Notes under the pieces: model-generated | What the model was told of the DNA's origin: nothing | Database searches by the model: none | What the model saw: the letters and a program-made list of their open reading frames with translations, nothing else | In this document: positions 1 to 11,189 of the stretch, one piece after another | How positions within the stretch are numbered: position 1 is the first letter of the stretch | How the letters are laid out: every line of letters begins with the position of its first letter | Position numbers and translations under genes: made by a program | Assembly: GCA_965153455.1 (NCBI GenBank) | Contig: OZ234496.1 | Location: 11,245,863-11,309,862 of the forward strand | Direction of reading: 5' to 3' | DNA from: Sphagnum compactum | Taxonomy: Eukaryota; Bryophyta; Sphagnopsida; Sphagnales | DNA length: 64,000 nt

Positions 1-199
1 ATATGGTCAATTTCAATTAGTAGTAATAAATGAATTTTTTTTAGTAGTTAATAAAAGTTAATATTTATTGGTCATAAATTACATGTAATTAAATAAATTA
101 TATAATCAAGTCATGGGCGGTTTTGATGTTATATTGACATGAGACCTTTTAAAGCTCCATTAGTTCGAGATTCATTGATTTTCAAATCTAAAACCAACA

Positions 200-1000
200 A
201 TTTAAACATCATTGGAACAAACTTTTGGCATGAAAATATAAAATGTTACATGAATTTAAACAAGTAATGAGATGAAATGATATAAATTTCATTAACTTTT
301 TGAATAGGTTTCGAGCAATATCACAAACATTTGAAGACATTAATTTATAAATAAAGTTTGTTTTAAAACACCACCTCTCGACGACATCTTACCATATTCA
401 TTTAATACGAATGTTAAAACAACAACACATAACAATTTATTTCATACAACACATGGTCAAACATTGGAATTCTTAGCTTAAGATATCCATTCTGACACAT
501 GTCCTCATTTCAAATCATCAACTATTCAAAGTCAAACAAACAATCTTCATCGTGAACTATTGTTTAAAAAAAAAACATGTGAGTAGAATCATGTGCAAGA
601 AATTATAACAGATTAGATGGTCTTGTAAATGGTGCAAATGGAACATTCAAAGATTTCACACAAACTTCTTCAAAATCATTTATATGGATACAATTGTATA
701 ATTGTAAAATTGGAAACAAAACGAGAATCAAAATTTTGCACATTTATAGACAATTCCCTATAATCAATAAAGAATGGACACTTATTGAAAAGAAAATTAC
801 AGAAATATAAATAGGTAGCAACCTTTCCCACATTATCACTATAATTCAATTCCCTATACAACTAGCAGCAACACGTACCATACACCGTGCACAAGGTTAA
901 CATTTGATTGTTTAACATTTGAAGTAGCAAGTGTAACAAAACATGGTTTACCATTTACAACATTATCTCATATTCGTTCTAAAAACATTTAAATTTACTT
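200..1000 (+). pseudogene. PIF1-like helicase fragment (C-terminal half), decayed
   Basis: Conceptual translation across at least three frame changes gives helicase-like blocks in the expected order: GTNFWHENIKCY (about 216-251), FKQVMR (about 262-279), FLNRFRAISQTFEDIN (about 297-345), TPPLDDILPYSFNTN (about 370-414), LDGLVNGANGTFKDF (about 613-657) and FPIQLAAARTIHRAQG (850-897). The last is the motif V/VI region typical of transposon PIF1 helicases. After a one-base shift it continues as GLPFTTLSHIRSK (about 943-985). The stops include TAA at 811-813. The match to the family is from memory and the order is hard to obtain by chance. No functional product is expected. Confidence 0.75.
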
Positions 1001-1140
1001 TCCCTATTAAATAACAAAAATCTCCATGTAAATACACTTGTTTAAGAAGAAATGCATCGACTTAGAACAACTACATGATATGAATTAACACTCATTTCTT
1101 TCAAATTTTATTTTATCACACAAAATCTGTAATCATTGAA

Positions 1141-1795
1141 TCCTTTAACACTCGTCTTTTAGCATTACATTTCCAAAACATTCTTACAGATCAAAATTTA
1201 TCATCATCACACATACTTTATTTAAACGAAACAAAAATACAAAATATTCACACAAACCAAGAATAATACAATGTTATATCACAAAAAATTAACATTATTT
1301 CATGTTATGACCCACATGGAACAATGATGTTTTATGATAATACAATGTTTTTATCACAAACAATTTCAACAACAGACTCAGATGTTAAATTCATCATTAC
1401 ATCATTGAACATAAATACTCGAAAAGTTTTTTGTGTAATCGCAATTTATAAACCCTCAAAAATGAAAATAATATATTATTAATTCAATTTTGGAAACCAT
1501 ATTAAAAGACATACCTAAAAATTATCCAACTATTTTAATTGGAGATTTCAATATAGACATGCTAAAAAAACAATTTCAATCGACAACATTTCAAAACCTT
1601 ATGCACAAATATAGATTAAAACTCACTTTTTTTGAAAGCACAACCATTAATAATACACAAATAGACCATATTTGGACTAATGCACCAACACAACAATATC
1701 ATTTGGGAATAACACAAACTTATTGGACAGACCATAAACACGTATATTTCGCATTTAAATTACCATATTATGTTCCCCAATTTATTTTACCATAA
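1141..1795 (+). pseudogene. Endonuclease/exonuclease/phosphatase-domain fragment (Helentron EN)
   Basis: The longest intact piece runs from about 1490 to its stop at 1793-1795. It shows ILIGDFNID, the conserved core containing the catalytic Asp-x-Asn of the EEP fold, and ends with IDHIWTN and WTDHKHVYFAFKL. The final Ser/Thr-Asp-His triad of this fold appears as TDH. Upstream, in another frame, 1141-1480 reads as the N-terminal half: ILYLNETKIQNIHT, then ISCYDPHGTMMFYDNTM, then CVIAIYKPSK, interrupted by stops. This resembles the endonuclease of Helentron elements more than host AP endonucleases, because of the DHIWTN and SDHKP-like blocks and because it directly follows PIF1-like sequence. 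It is non-functional because of frameshifts. Confidence 0.72.
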
Positions 1796-1800
1796 ATATA

Positions 1801-2440
1801 TTTATATATCAAATATATACCATTTATGGTCGTCAATCCATCAATTACCATTTAAATTGAAATTAAATTGTGAATAAATCTTATAGTGTCAAAATAATAA
1901 TTGAATATTAAAATGGTGAACCAAAAAATTTTATTACAATACAATAAAATACAACAATTCAAATAAACAAACACAAATAACAACAACAACAAATTCACCT
2001 TTAAGTTACATACCTAGTTAATTAATTTATTCACAAACTTATTTCAATTTTTTTTTTTGAATAAAATAAACAAAACAACATAAATATACATATGTGCATA
2101 TTTACCTATCTACATATAAATTTATTTATACGATTTGTACTATTAAATACGCAAGGCTTGCATGTTCGATGATGCCTTGTTGTAGTTAACTTTTTGAAAT
2201 TTTCAACACAATGGGCCAATTACCATTGACATTTACATTTGTTAAATTAAATTATGAACTAATTAAACTTGTTATTAATAACTAATTACAAATTAAATTA
2301 AATTATGTTAAATTAACCTAAATTAATTATGTAATTAGTTATTTAAGAACAAGGTCAGGTTGGATGAGATTTCTACAATTTAAAGAACCCTGAAAATTGG
2401 CATAATATGCGCTCAATATTCAAATTTGTGCAAGAACAGC
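1801..2440. other. AT-rich intergenic stretch, no gene seen
   Basis: Strongly AT-rich DNA with poly-A/T runs and degenerate AATTA/TTAAT repeats around 2230-2345. It lies between the Helentron remnant and the aladin upstream region. I see no coding potential and no transposon terminus. Confidence 0.5.
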
Positions 2441-2467
2441 GTCCAGATTATACACCTCCCAATCTTG

Positions 2468-2521
2468 TCCTCGCACATTCTGCGTGTAATTGCATCCTCG
2501 CACATTCTGCGTGTAATTGCA
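2468..2521. repeat. Perfect 27-bp tandem duplication upstream of aladin gene
   Basis: Two exact, adjacent copies of a 27-bp unit containing CTCGCACATTCTGCGTGTAA occupy 2468-2494 and 2495-2521, about 640 bp upstream of the aladin start codon. Base composition rises sharply in GC here relative to the preceding 2.4 kb. This suggests the promoter or transcript leader of the aladin gene begins near here. A regulatory role is inference. Confidence 0.85.
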
Positions 2522-3155
2522 CAGTAGGCGGATTGAAGGAATTAGGGCATACGACGAGCGAGAGGAGGAGGAGGAGGGAGCGGCAACAGTAGCGGTGATG
2601 AGCTTCACGTCCCGAAGAAGGATATATGTTTGTTTCTAGTTTCTAGATCAAGAGTTTTCGTGCCTGCGATGCCGATCGTGTGCAGTTTTCTGGTTGCTTT
2701 CGCCACTTCCGTGACTACTGTAACTTGCGCACCTTGCTATTAGTATCTGTTTCTTATAGCTCTCTGCAGGTATGCTTGCTTCCTGTGAAGCTCCTGTGAC
2801 TTTTTTGTCTTTTTGATTTTGGGCTCTCTTTTTCCGACGTCTTGAATCAGTTGATGGTGAACACGCGAGGGCTCTTGTGGGTGGGTGAAGATTAGGGCTT
2901 GGCTTTTTTTTCCAGATTATAAATGTATGGAGGTTTTGGATTCTATAGGAAAGAAGTGGAGGGTTTAGGGTTTTTTTTTAATAATTTGTTTGATACGTGA
3001 ATCAGGGATAATGTTTTGTTAACTGCAACCTGACTTTCCCAGTGAAGGAAGTACTTGAATTTTTTATGTTGAAAATTCAGCTTGATTTGAAGGCTGTGTG
3101 TGTGGTCTAAGGAGGTTTGTGAGCATCCTGTTATCCGCGTAAAGATTCATCGCAA

Positions 3156-6100
3156 ATGCCAGGCGTCCCAGCACCCGGGGAATACACAATCTGTGAAATT
3201 AATCGTGATCTTCGTAAGTCAATCTTGGTTCTCGTATCCGTGAGAATTCTTGTTCATAGGCCTCCCTGTTTTTGTCGCTTGGAAAGTCTCTACACGATGT
3301 TTACACAATTGCTGCGTCTTTCGCTCTATTTGTCTGCAGTGACGACCAAGGATGATGGCGACAAAACTGCCCAAGACTCCTACAGCAAGATTTTGGTGAG
3401 GAAGAAGAACCCTCAGGCGATTAGCTTCTGTTTGACCTTGAATTTTGGTTTTTAGGGTTTCGAGAAACTGGTATCAAGGGGTGTGTATTTCTTTGAGCAA
3501 TGTGTCAGGGTGTCCTTGCTGTACTTACCAAATCTAAAAGATTGTTTCTGGTACTGGCATGTTGTAGGGTCGAGTGTATCCCAGCATAACCTTCCAACCT
3601 CATCCCCGAGCTGCTGGGTTCCGCAATTGTCAAAACACAGTGGAAAATGAATCCAGAGATGGGAATCCAGTCGAAGCAGATAAGGCTCCAAGCACAAGTG
3701 AAAGCATAGTCACAGCACAAGATGAACAGGGCAGTTTCTTGAGCAAACAAATCAGTGCAGTCAGAAAATTCACCTCTGCTGCTTTGCAAAGTGTGTTTCA
3801 AAAGGATGTAAGACTGTGGACTAACAAGTAGCCTTCCAATATGTGCATGTTTGAATTTGTGCACTTGCTATTAGCGAGATATATGATATGTGTGGGGTGT
3901 GTGAGAGGGATATCTCACCAAACTGTTGCACTGCAGTCAGAGTCATTAAGCAAGGAGTTTTGCTTTCAAGGAGTAAGCTGGCATGAACACAAGCACTGGC
4001 TTGCATTTATTGCAGGACCTGATCAAGTCTTTGTTCATGATTTTGAAGACACAGGTAACAGCCCTCCTTCAATGCTGTTCTTGGACATTGGTGCCTTTTT
4101 TTCTGGCCTTCATGCATTTCTATTCTCTAATTGGAGAGGTCCCTATTGATATTTCGGCAGAATGTGTTTTCTTACGATGGGACTCATTTAGTGTGTTAAA
4201 TAGGAATTTCTGACTTCTATGAGTATGGTTGATTTTTAATGCTGAGTCACCCATTCATCCATGATGCTGCTAAGTGCTCCAACTTGTGGGCAAATGTGCA
4301 CACTGTGACAGAATCGAGGGACCCAGCTGTGCTCACCAGTGACTTGCAGAAAGGTGTGGAGGCTGTCGAATGGCGGCCAAATGGTGGTTCCACCTTGTCT
4401 GTTGCATGCAGGTCATTTCTTTTATGAACCAATTCAAACACTGCTGAGTTTTTGAGATATTGAACCATTAGGACTTCTTTTCCACATATTTACGTGTATT
4501 CTTCTTTTCTGAAATTGTGTATAAACTTGCAAGAGTGTCAATACAACACTTGTTATGTGAAAATGTTCTTTTGCACCTTTTTTTTGGAGTGTTCTTCTTA
4601 CTTAATTCATTTGGTTCTAAGCAGGAGATTGGAGGAAGCATATATTGTTCCTTGGATCGTTCTTGGTCAGAATATGTAGCCTGCTGGATAGTTTCCTGCT
4701 TGAGACAGTGCATCTAGGGATGGATTATGTGAGGATTTTTATGTTTCATGCTTTCTGAAAGTGAGGTGACATCACACAGAGGAGGTGTTGCTATATGGAG
4801 TGCCAGCTATCCAGGGAATCTAGCTCCCGTAAGGGCAGGTGTTGTTTCCATTCTGGGCACGCCAAATCGAGGGACAGGTGCTCGTTGGGCACTGGTGGAC
4901 TTTTTGCGGGCAGGTGGCAGTGTTGCTGTCACTGCCTTGTCATGGAGTCCCTGTGGCAGATATCCTTCTTCAATGTGCTGCCATTAACCAGTTAGAACTA
5001 GGATATCATTTGTCAGGGTGTAATGGAGAAAGAAGGTGCAGCTGATGAAGAAAGGAGATTGTGCTTTGAGACATCTTGGGGAAGTGAAATACTTGATATC
5101 CTGCTTCTACCAAATATGCTTGCCCTATGACTGAAGGACTAAGTGTTAATGTGAAATCCTTGACAAGATACACATTACTAGCATCAGGTTCCAGACATGA
5201 TTCAACCTTCACCATCTGGGATGTGGCTCAAGGTATGGCTATTTACTGGATTTCGTTGTACTTTGGTTCCTGCCATTGGTTATACATGACCATTGCTCCT
5301 ACAGGGAATAGCACATGAGGATTTTGGTTTAGTATGGTTATTGGTTTTTTCACACTTGCCTCTTAAGCTGAACTCTGCATTTGGATTCTTGGCTGGGTTG
5401 TTAAGGCACTGGGACACCTCTAAGGCGAGGGTTTGGTGGTATATCCTTGTTGAAGTGGTCTCCTACGGGTGATTATTTTGTCTCAGCAAACATGTATGGC
5501 TCACTGGATTCCTGTGGTTGCTGATGTTGCTTTTACCAGTAATTTCATCTGATGCTACTTGTATGTTTGTAAGCCTCAGAAAAGAGTTTCAAAGCTATGT
5601 AGATAGTTTGTGGAAGCTGCCATGTTTAGATAATTCACATTGATTCATGTGGTAGGTAACAGGTTGGCTAGCCTGCTCATTACCTGAGACCCCCAAATTA
5701 AGTTTCACTTCTGTTGGTTGCTGATAGTGGCTTTGGGTAGAAGTATTCATGACCTCTGTTCCATGATGGTAGGAATGGAGTGTTTCATCTCTGGGAGACC
5801 AGCAAATGGATGTCAGCACCCTGGTCATCTGCTGGTGGTTCTGTTGTGGTAATGCTTACACTTATGCTAGAGACTCTGTAGATGTGGTCTCTAGCATGTT
5901 CAGTATTCTTTTATTTCTTTGCCTGGATGTTCACATCTCTCACATGAGTTAGCTTGTGCAACTTGTGCAGAGTGTCATGTGGAACCCAGATGGAAAGGTG
6001 CTTTTAGCAGGATTTAATGGCACAACATCTTTGGCTGCTTTGCACTTTGCTGGCCGACCACCTTCCCTGGGTGAGGGAGATCCTGCCTATTGTGCCTATG

Positions 6101-7463
6101 TAGGTAGTTTGTTTGAACTTGATGGAAGAACTGTCACTTCGAATGATCAGTTGTGTCTAGCGCAGTGCCCTGTTATTCCTCACCAGTTTCAATGCAGCAC
6201 CATTCTTCTGTTTGGTGACATATTTTGCTGTGGGGGACAGATGTACATTTGTTGCCATTGGACTTGCCAGACCTCGAGGCCATTACAGGAGGGTCTGTTG
6301 TCTATATCTCTGTCTCCACTACATGTTGCTTGAATCGTCTCTTTGTAATACCAATAGTGCTTTGGTAGCTGGTGCTAAGTTTGAGCTGAGAAATTAGCAG
6401 TCTGGATGGTGCAGGCATGGTACAATAGAGAGGATGGCCTGGGATGGTACTGGGGAAAGATTGGCAGTTGCCTTCAGTGGTGTTGTGGACGCCATGTATG
6501 ATGGACTTGTGGCCCTCTTTGACACTCGCCAGACCCCAATTGTCTCAATGTCACTGTTGTAAGTGAATTGGACTGAGAACCACTATATCACAGTTGGTGT
6601 GTCACTGTATGGGCTCACCTCAGCTCACTTCTGATTCTAAGGTTTCTCCATGTTGCTCCCCTCTCATGTGACTACTCAAAACTTGCCAAACATAAGGTAT
6701 TGCAACTATGGCAAAGGTAACCTCTAATTTTGCTGACACCTGTACAACGGGGCCCTGGGGCCAGTTTGCTGGTGTTTTCCAATCCCAACATTGAGCAACT
6801 GACCAGAAATTCTGGTTCTTAATTGTAAGTAGAACTGGAAAGCACTTGCTAATAAGCACCAACACCATGAGGGAGTCCACGTTACTGGTATGAAAAGGCC
6901 ACTGCACTGTTCATTGAATATTTTGGCCAAAATAGCTGTTGCTGCTGCCAAAATATGAAGGAATGCTTTCTTTGGATTCCACCAGTTGCAGTCTGACCTT
7001 TATGTTTCAGATTTTGGTATTGGTTTTCATAGTCCTGTGTGGTTGTGTGCTATCAGGGGGTTTATACGAGGGCCAGGACAAGGTGCCAAGCCTCTGGCTT
7101 TGGCTTTTCATGAAAAGCTAAAGCAGGGTGCACTACTCTCTGTGGTAATATGTCACAACACTAATCTCTGTTCTAAAATCCTTTTCCTTTTGGCTGGGTT
7201 TAATTCCTTGGGAATGTTGTGCAGTGCTTACTTAATGCTTGGCTGACATTTCTGTCCAGAGTTTTTGATCATACCTTTGGAAAGGTCAAATACATGATGT
7301 CATGATGTGCTTTGAATGGTAATTGGGAATATTCTCCAGTCATTCTTTCAGTGAATCCTTGAGTTCTCGAGATCCTATTCTAAATTAGGGAAATGGCATT
7401 GCTGTGCAGTGTTGGAGCACAGGTGTTTGCTGCACTTATCCTCTGCTTTTCCGTGGACATTAG
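3156..7463 (+). CDS. AAAS: Aladin, WD40 nucleoporin (AAAS)
   Basis: Nuclear pore scaffold-associated WD40 protein; in plants one copy per genome is usual. Fourteen exons: 3156-3213, 3340-3395, 3568-3807, 3937-4054, 4312-4411, 4780-4959, 5174-5232, 5406-5493, 5773-5848, 5971-6070, 6241-6292, 6415-6558, 7057-7144, 7410-7463. All join in phase to give 470 aa, close to plant orthologues. Recognisable blocks are PAPGEYTICEINRDL at the N-terminus, WRPNGGSTLSVAC, SASYPGNLAPVRAG, LLASGSRHDSTFTIWDVAQG, LLKWSPTGDYFVSANMNG, AWDGTGERLAVAFSG and GFIRGPG. The C-terminus is CWSTGVCCTYPLLFRGH, close to the conserved plant end. The start is chosen because PG-x-TICEINRDL begins plant aladins. Intron 6 appears to be a U12 AT-AC intron. 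I recognise the family from memory; individual small exons could shift by a few bases. Confidence 0.9.
4960..5173 (+). other. U12-type AT-AC intron in aladin gene
   Basis: Exon 6 ends at 4959 in ...CTGTGGCAG. The intron begins ATATCCTTC, which fits the minor-spliceosome 5' splice site ATATCCTTT at 8 of 9 positions. Near the 3' end, ATCCTTGAC (5155-5163) fits the U12 branch site TTCCTTRAY at 8 of 9. The branch A is about 10 nt before the terminal AC at 5172-5173. Joining 4959 to 5174 restores the phase and gives GRLLASGSRHD, a normal WD40 strand. A GT-AG alternative (GT at about 4975, AG at about 5167) is also in frame but adds residues and has weak signals. Confidence 0.75.
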
Positions 7464-9180
7464 AAAATGACCATATTTTTGTAGGTTCAGAGGCTACATA
7501 CCACACGGATCTTCACCAATACATACCAAGTTTTGGTCTGTCATTTGGATGGCAATGCTTCAGCTCTTCTGAGTGTAGATGCTTGATTCCATATTTGCAG
7601 TAAAGAGACCCTCAAATTTTGTGAAGAGTGTTGTGGCACTTTTTTTCACTTTCCAACAACATCCTATGAGTCTTTATTGCAGTCTTTATTGTAATTCTAT
7701 GCTTTTGCCAAAGCTTTTCTCGTTGGAAATGGGCTTTCATTGTTCCTGTGAGTAAACAAAATTAAGTTTATCGTGTCTGCAAAATGATTTGGTTGATTTT
7801 ATATATTGTATCAGGAAGTTGTTCACCAAGGTTTGTGTTAACACTAGCACCAAACCTAACCCCGAAACTTGAAGTTTAGTCAAGGTTTAGTCAAAACAGA
7901 TAACATGTTTGCAATCCTACCATCGGTGCTTATTGGGTTCAACATTATGAGTGTTGAAATAAACTGAACACAAAGGAGCTTTGGCTTGAATGTTAAATAG
8001 CTTTAAACATTTGTTTCAATGTTCGTTAAATGTTGTTAATGGTCATAAGTTTATGTGTTAGTATTTGACAATCACAAACCCAAGAATCGTGCATATGTAT
8101 ACTCACATTGAGCAATGAAATAGCAAACAATGGACTGACCCCATGGGGTTCAAGAATTCTGCAAAAATATTAGTGGAACTTGTTAGTTCAAATTCAAGTG
8201 ATGAGAGGAATGAGGAATTGGGTGAGTTTTTGGAATCTATAGTATGGTTGTCCATCGTAGATTCGAGAGAGATAATTCCAAAATGATTAATCAAATGGTC
8301 TCTTATTTTGTCAATAAAAAAGATCACCTTAGTCACAATGATGGGTCCAAATTAACTTGTTTAGATTGATAAAATGGTTCTTTTAACATGTATCATTTTG
8401 GGTTTTTTTAAATTATAAAATCTAGTTTAAAACAATTGTTTTTGTAATAGTGATATATTAATGTTGTGTAGTTATTTGAATTTATAAAAAGTCATTGGAT
8501 CTAGTTTTTAAAATATTTCAAAATTAAAGAATCATCAATTGTTCTAATTGATTTTGATTATTTCAAAAATGTAAAAACACTAGTGGTTTTCTTGAAAGAA
8601 CAATTTCTTTTAAGATGTGCTTTCTTCTTTTTGTTAGTGTTTTTCTCTTGTTGTTTGCATTTTCTTCTTATTTTTGTTTGTGCTCTTTTTGACTATTTGT
8701 TGTTTTCCTCTCTTCTCTTCTTGTTATTTGTGCTCTTGGGTGCAAACAATATAATAAAAGCCAACCTTACACATGTGACCTTATAATAATGGATTTTTTT
8801 TACTATTTAAAAATTCCTAAGTTTTTTCCATGACATACCATATTATTATGTAAGGTGTGAATAATTATTGTACATGTTTGAAATCATTTGAAGTCTTTGA
8901 AAAAATGAATGCATTGATTATAATGTTAAATATGTGTGCTTTTGAATATTCTATATTCATTGGATCAATCCAAATTAATTCACATGTTTCCATAATACGT
9001 CAGAAAAATGTTCATGTAAAGATAGGCATTTGTATTAAACTTGTAATATTAATACAAATGTTGACACTAAATATATGAAAAATCAAGTGTTAGTTATGCT
9101 TGTTGCGACTTTTGTTAATGTGAATGCACCTTTTTCACCTATTGTTAACATTTTCATTTTATTATTCATTTTATTGTTCT
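7464..9180. other. Aladin 3' flank and AT-rich intergenic DNA
   Basis: The aladin 3' UTR presumably occupies the first few hundred bases. From about 7750 the DNA becomes AT-rich. Only short open frames occur and none shows a recognisable domain. No RNA gene seen. Confidence 0.45.
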
Positions 9181-9845
9181 TGCTCAAATTCTCCTCCTAA
9201 GGGTCTTCAGTCTTCTTTTTATTTTATGAATTATCCTCCCATTTTGTCTTCCTATTACTAGTGGTACCCGTGACCTTCGGACACCCGTGGCTACGTCACT
9301 CCAGCCACCCCGAACGCTCTGTTTGGTCGCCATAATAAATTTTCCCAAAATAACACTCGTGGGTCCCACCCTAAGGCATTTATATCCCCACAGATAAAAA
9401 CAATATTGTGACTTAGCGTAGTGATCTCGACCGACGTTGTGCGGGTATCAGAACCAGCCGTGTGTACCCTCAGGTTATCAGTCCGAGTATTTACTCCCTT
9501 ACCTGACGGGGGTGAGAAAACCTAAAACCCCGGTTCTGACATTTTGAACCTTGGTTTTCGAAAGTTTTGAAATTTTTCGAAAACACGCTCCTCTATATAA
9601 CCGTCGGTTCTTTCGGTAGTGGGGGGGGGAGCAAGGGGAAGGTTTTTATATCCGCCTCTGGTGCGGTGGGAGAGGGATGCGATCCGACCGTCATTCCTTC
9701 CCTTCGGACGGCTGCGATGCTTTGTGGAGATCAAGTTCTGGTTTGTACACCTGGTCGGTGCGAAAACCGTGGTGGTCACCCGCTGCTTCACCGACCTCTC
9801 TTTCCCCCACCCCCCAAAACCCCCCTCACAAACAGACGGACTTAC
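9181..9845. other. GC-rich island with TATA box; possible transposon (LTR-like) fragment
   Basis: About 650 bp of GC-richer DNA is embedded in AT-rich flanks. It contains a good TATA box (CTATATAAC near 9593-9601) followed by G-rich and C-rich blocks ending near 9840. Such composition islands with an internal TATA are typical of LTRs. However, I could not fix TG...CA ends, a target duplication or a primer-binding site. Both strands have short open frames without family resemblance. Confidence 0.3.
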
Positions 9846-10030
9846 TGAATTAATATATATAATTAATGTCTATTTTCTTATTACTATTTTTTAATGTTGA
9901 GAATTAATGCATATCCTATGTTAATTTTTTATGTTAGTTTTTAAAATAGACATAATTCAATCATAATTTTTACCCAACAACCAATATATGGGACCTTACA
10001 TTATTTTTACTCATATTTTGTAAATTCACC

Positions 10031-10054
10031 TATATATATATATATATATATATA
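10031..10054. repeat. (TA)n microsatellite
   Basis: Twelve TA units in AT-rich intergenic DNA between the aladin and FtsZ2 genes. Confidence 0.9.
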
Positions 10055-10295
10055 GGACTTCTCTACATGGACCACATTGAAATGATTTTTTTTCTCTTGG
10101 ACTATTATGTGAAAAAAATTCTAAAATTTTGTAGTTATGAGTCCTATGACTTTGTAAGCTCATAATTCCTAATATGAAACTCTAATTAAATAACTTCTAA
10201 TTACAAAGGTGTGCACATTTTCTACCATTTTTTTCCAATGTCATGTTGTAAGCTTTCATCAAAGGTCATTAGATTCATGTTTTTTTGGGTGTACC

Positions 10296-10392
10296 AATGT
10301 GATTTTCGACATTTCTTTAGCCATAACTAAAGTTAGTTTAGCCATTTATTTTCCATTTTAGTTATGGCTAAAGAAATGTCAACAATCACATT
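10296..10392. repeat. 97-bp inverted repeat (hairpin; MITE-like or small-RNA precursor-like)
   Basis: The left arm starting AATGTGATTTTCGACATTTC and the right arm ending near 10392 are reverse complements over about 36 bp with two mismatches. The shared core is CATTTCTTTAGCCATAAC. A loop of about 25 bp separates the arms. A partial third copy of the core (CTTTAGCCATAGCTT) follows at about 10403-10417. No protein is encoded. Confidence 0.75.
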
Positions 10393-11083
10393 AAGCAATT
10401 ATCTTTAGCCATAGCTTCAAATGGAAAATGCGAACTCACTTTACAACCTCATTTCAAATATATATATTTTATTTTTCATTGCTTATTTTTGCACTTGCAT
10501 TATTATAACATTACATTATGAGGAGAGAAAAGTGAGACAATTATTTTGCCATTTGAATTTTGTTTTGCAAATGTTTTTTCAATTTTTTTGTTTTTCTAGG
10601 ACATAGGATTTTGAAGATTGTACCAAAACATATTTTTCCAAATGAAATGGAAAAACATTAAAGTAAAAAAAAATCATTTTAATAGGAAACACATTTTGGA
10701 AAATCATTATCTTGGGCAAAATAGTTGGTAGAAAATTTGGGTGCAAACACTTATTGTGAACCACACCCATCCACCCATTTTGGCCATTGTTTTTAATAAT
10801 AAAAAAATTCTTCAAATTTTAAATTTTTAAAATATTATCTTCAAATTTTAAGATTTTAAAATATTATTTTCAATTTTTTTTGATACTATTATGTTAATAT
10901 TTATATTCTAAAATTCCAAAAATAGGTAGATAAACATTAAAATTTGTTTAAAAAAAAACTAAGTATGAGTCTTTTTACATTTGCAAAAATATTGGTTAGA
11001 ACTATTTTTAAAGTGTTTTATTGGGTTTTTTTTATTCATAAAATTGATTTCAAATTTTCAAATTTTCAAAATATGTATATCAA

Positions 11084-11090
11084 TATATAT
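11084..11090 (+). promoter_or_regulatory. Candidate TATA box of FtsZ2
   Basis: TATATAT lies about 100 bp upstream of the FtsZ2 ATG (11190). A G/GA-rich leader (11124-11157) sits between them. The spacing fits a plant core promoter with a short 5' UTR. No experimental start is visible. Confidence 0.35.
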
Positions 11091-11189
11091 TGAATCCCCA
11101 TTGGGCTGCAATTCAGATAATTTGGGGGGGGGAGGAGGAGGGAAGGGGGGAGAAGGGATTCCTGTCTTGAGCTCTTCGATTTTGTGGCC

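Larger units (their letters stand above)
1..1800 (+). mobile_element. Helentron-type (Helitron2-like) rolling-circle transposon remnant
   Basis: The first 1.8 kb carries, in the same orientation, decayed fragments of a PIF1-family helicase (about 200-1000) followed by an endonuclease/exonuclease/phosphatase domain (about 1141-1793). A helicase joined to a downstream endonuclease is the arrangement described for Helentrons; canonical plant Helitrons lack the endonuclease. Both fragments have frameshifts and in-frame stops, so the copy is dead. The left side, with any Rep domain and helicase Walker motifs, lies outside the window. I could not identify a 3' terminus; DNA after 1800 is featureless and AT-rich. 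The element class is an inference from domain order. Confidence 0.7.
9846..11080. other. AT-rich intergenic DNA upstream of FtsZ2
   Basis: Apart from the (TA)n tract and the inverted repeat, I see only AT-rich sequence with poly-A/T runs and the partly repeated block AAATTTTAAAATATTATYTTC near 10815-10875. No gene. Confidence 0.45.

Noticed and set aside
9522-9894. Overlapping open frames on both strands near 9.5-9.9 kb
   Set aside because: They arise from a GC-rich island with homopolymer runs; no domain, no consistent codon pattern, and both strands are equally open.
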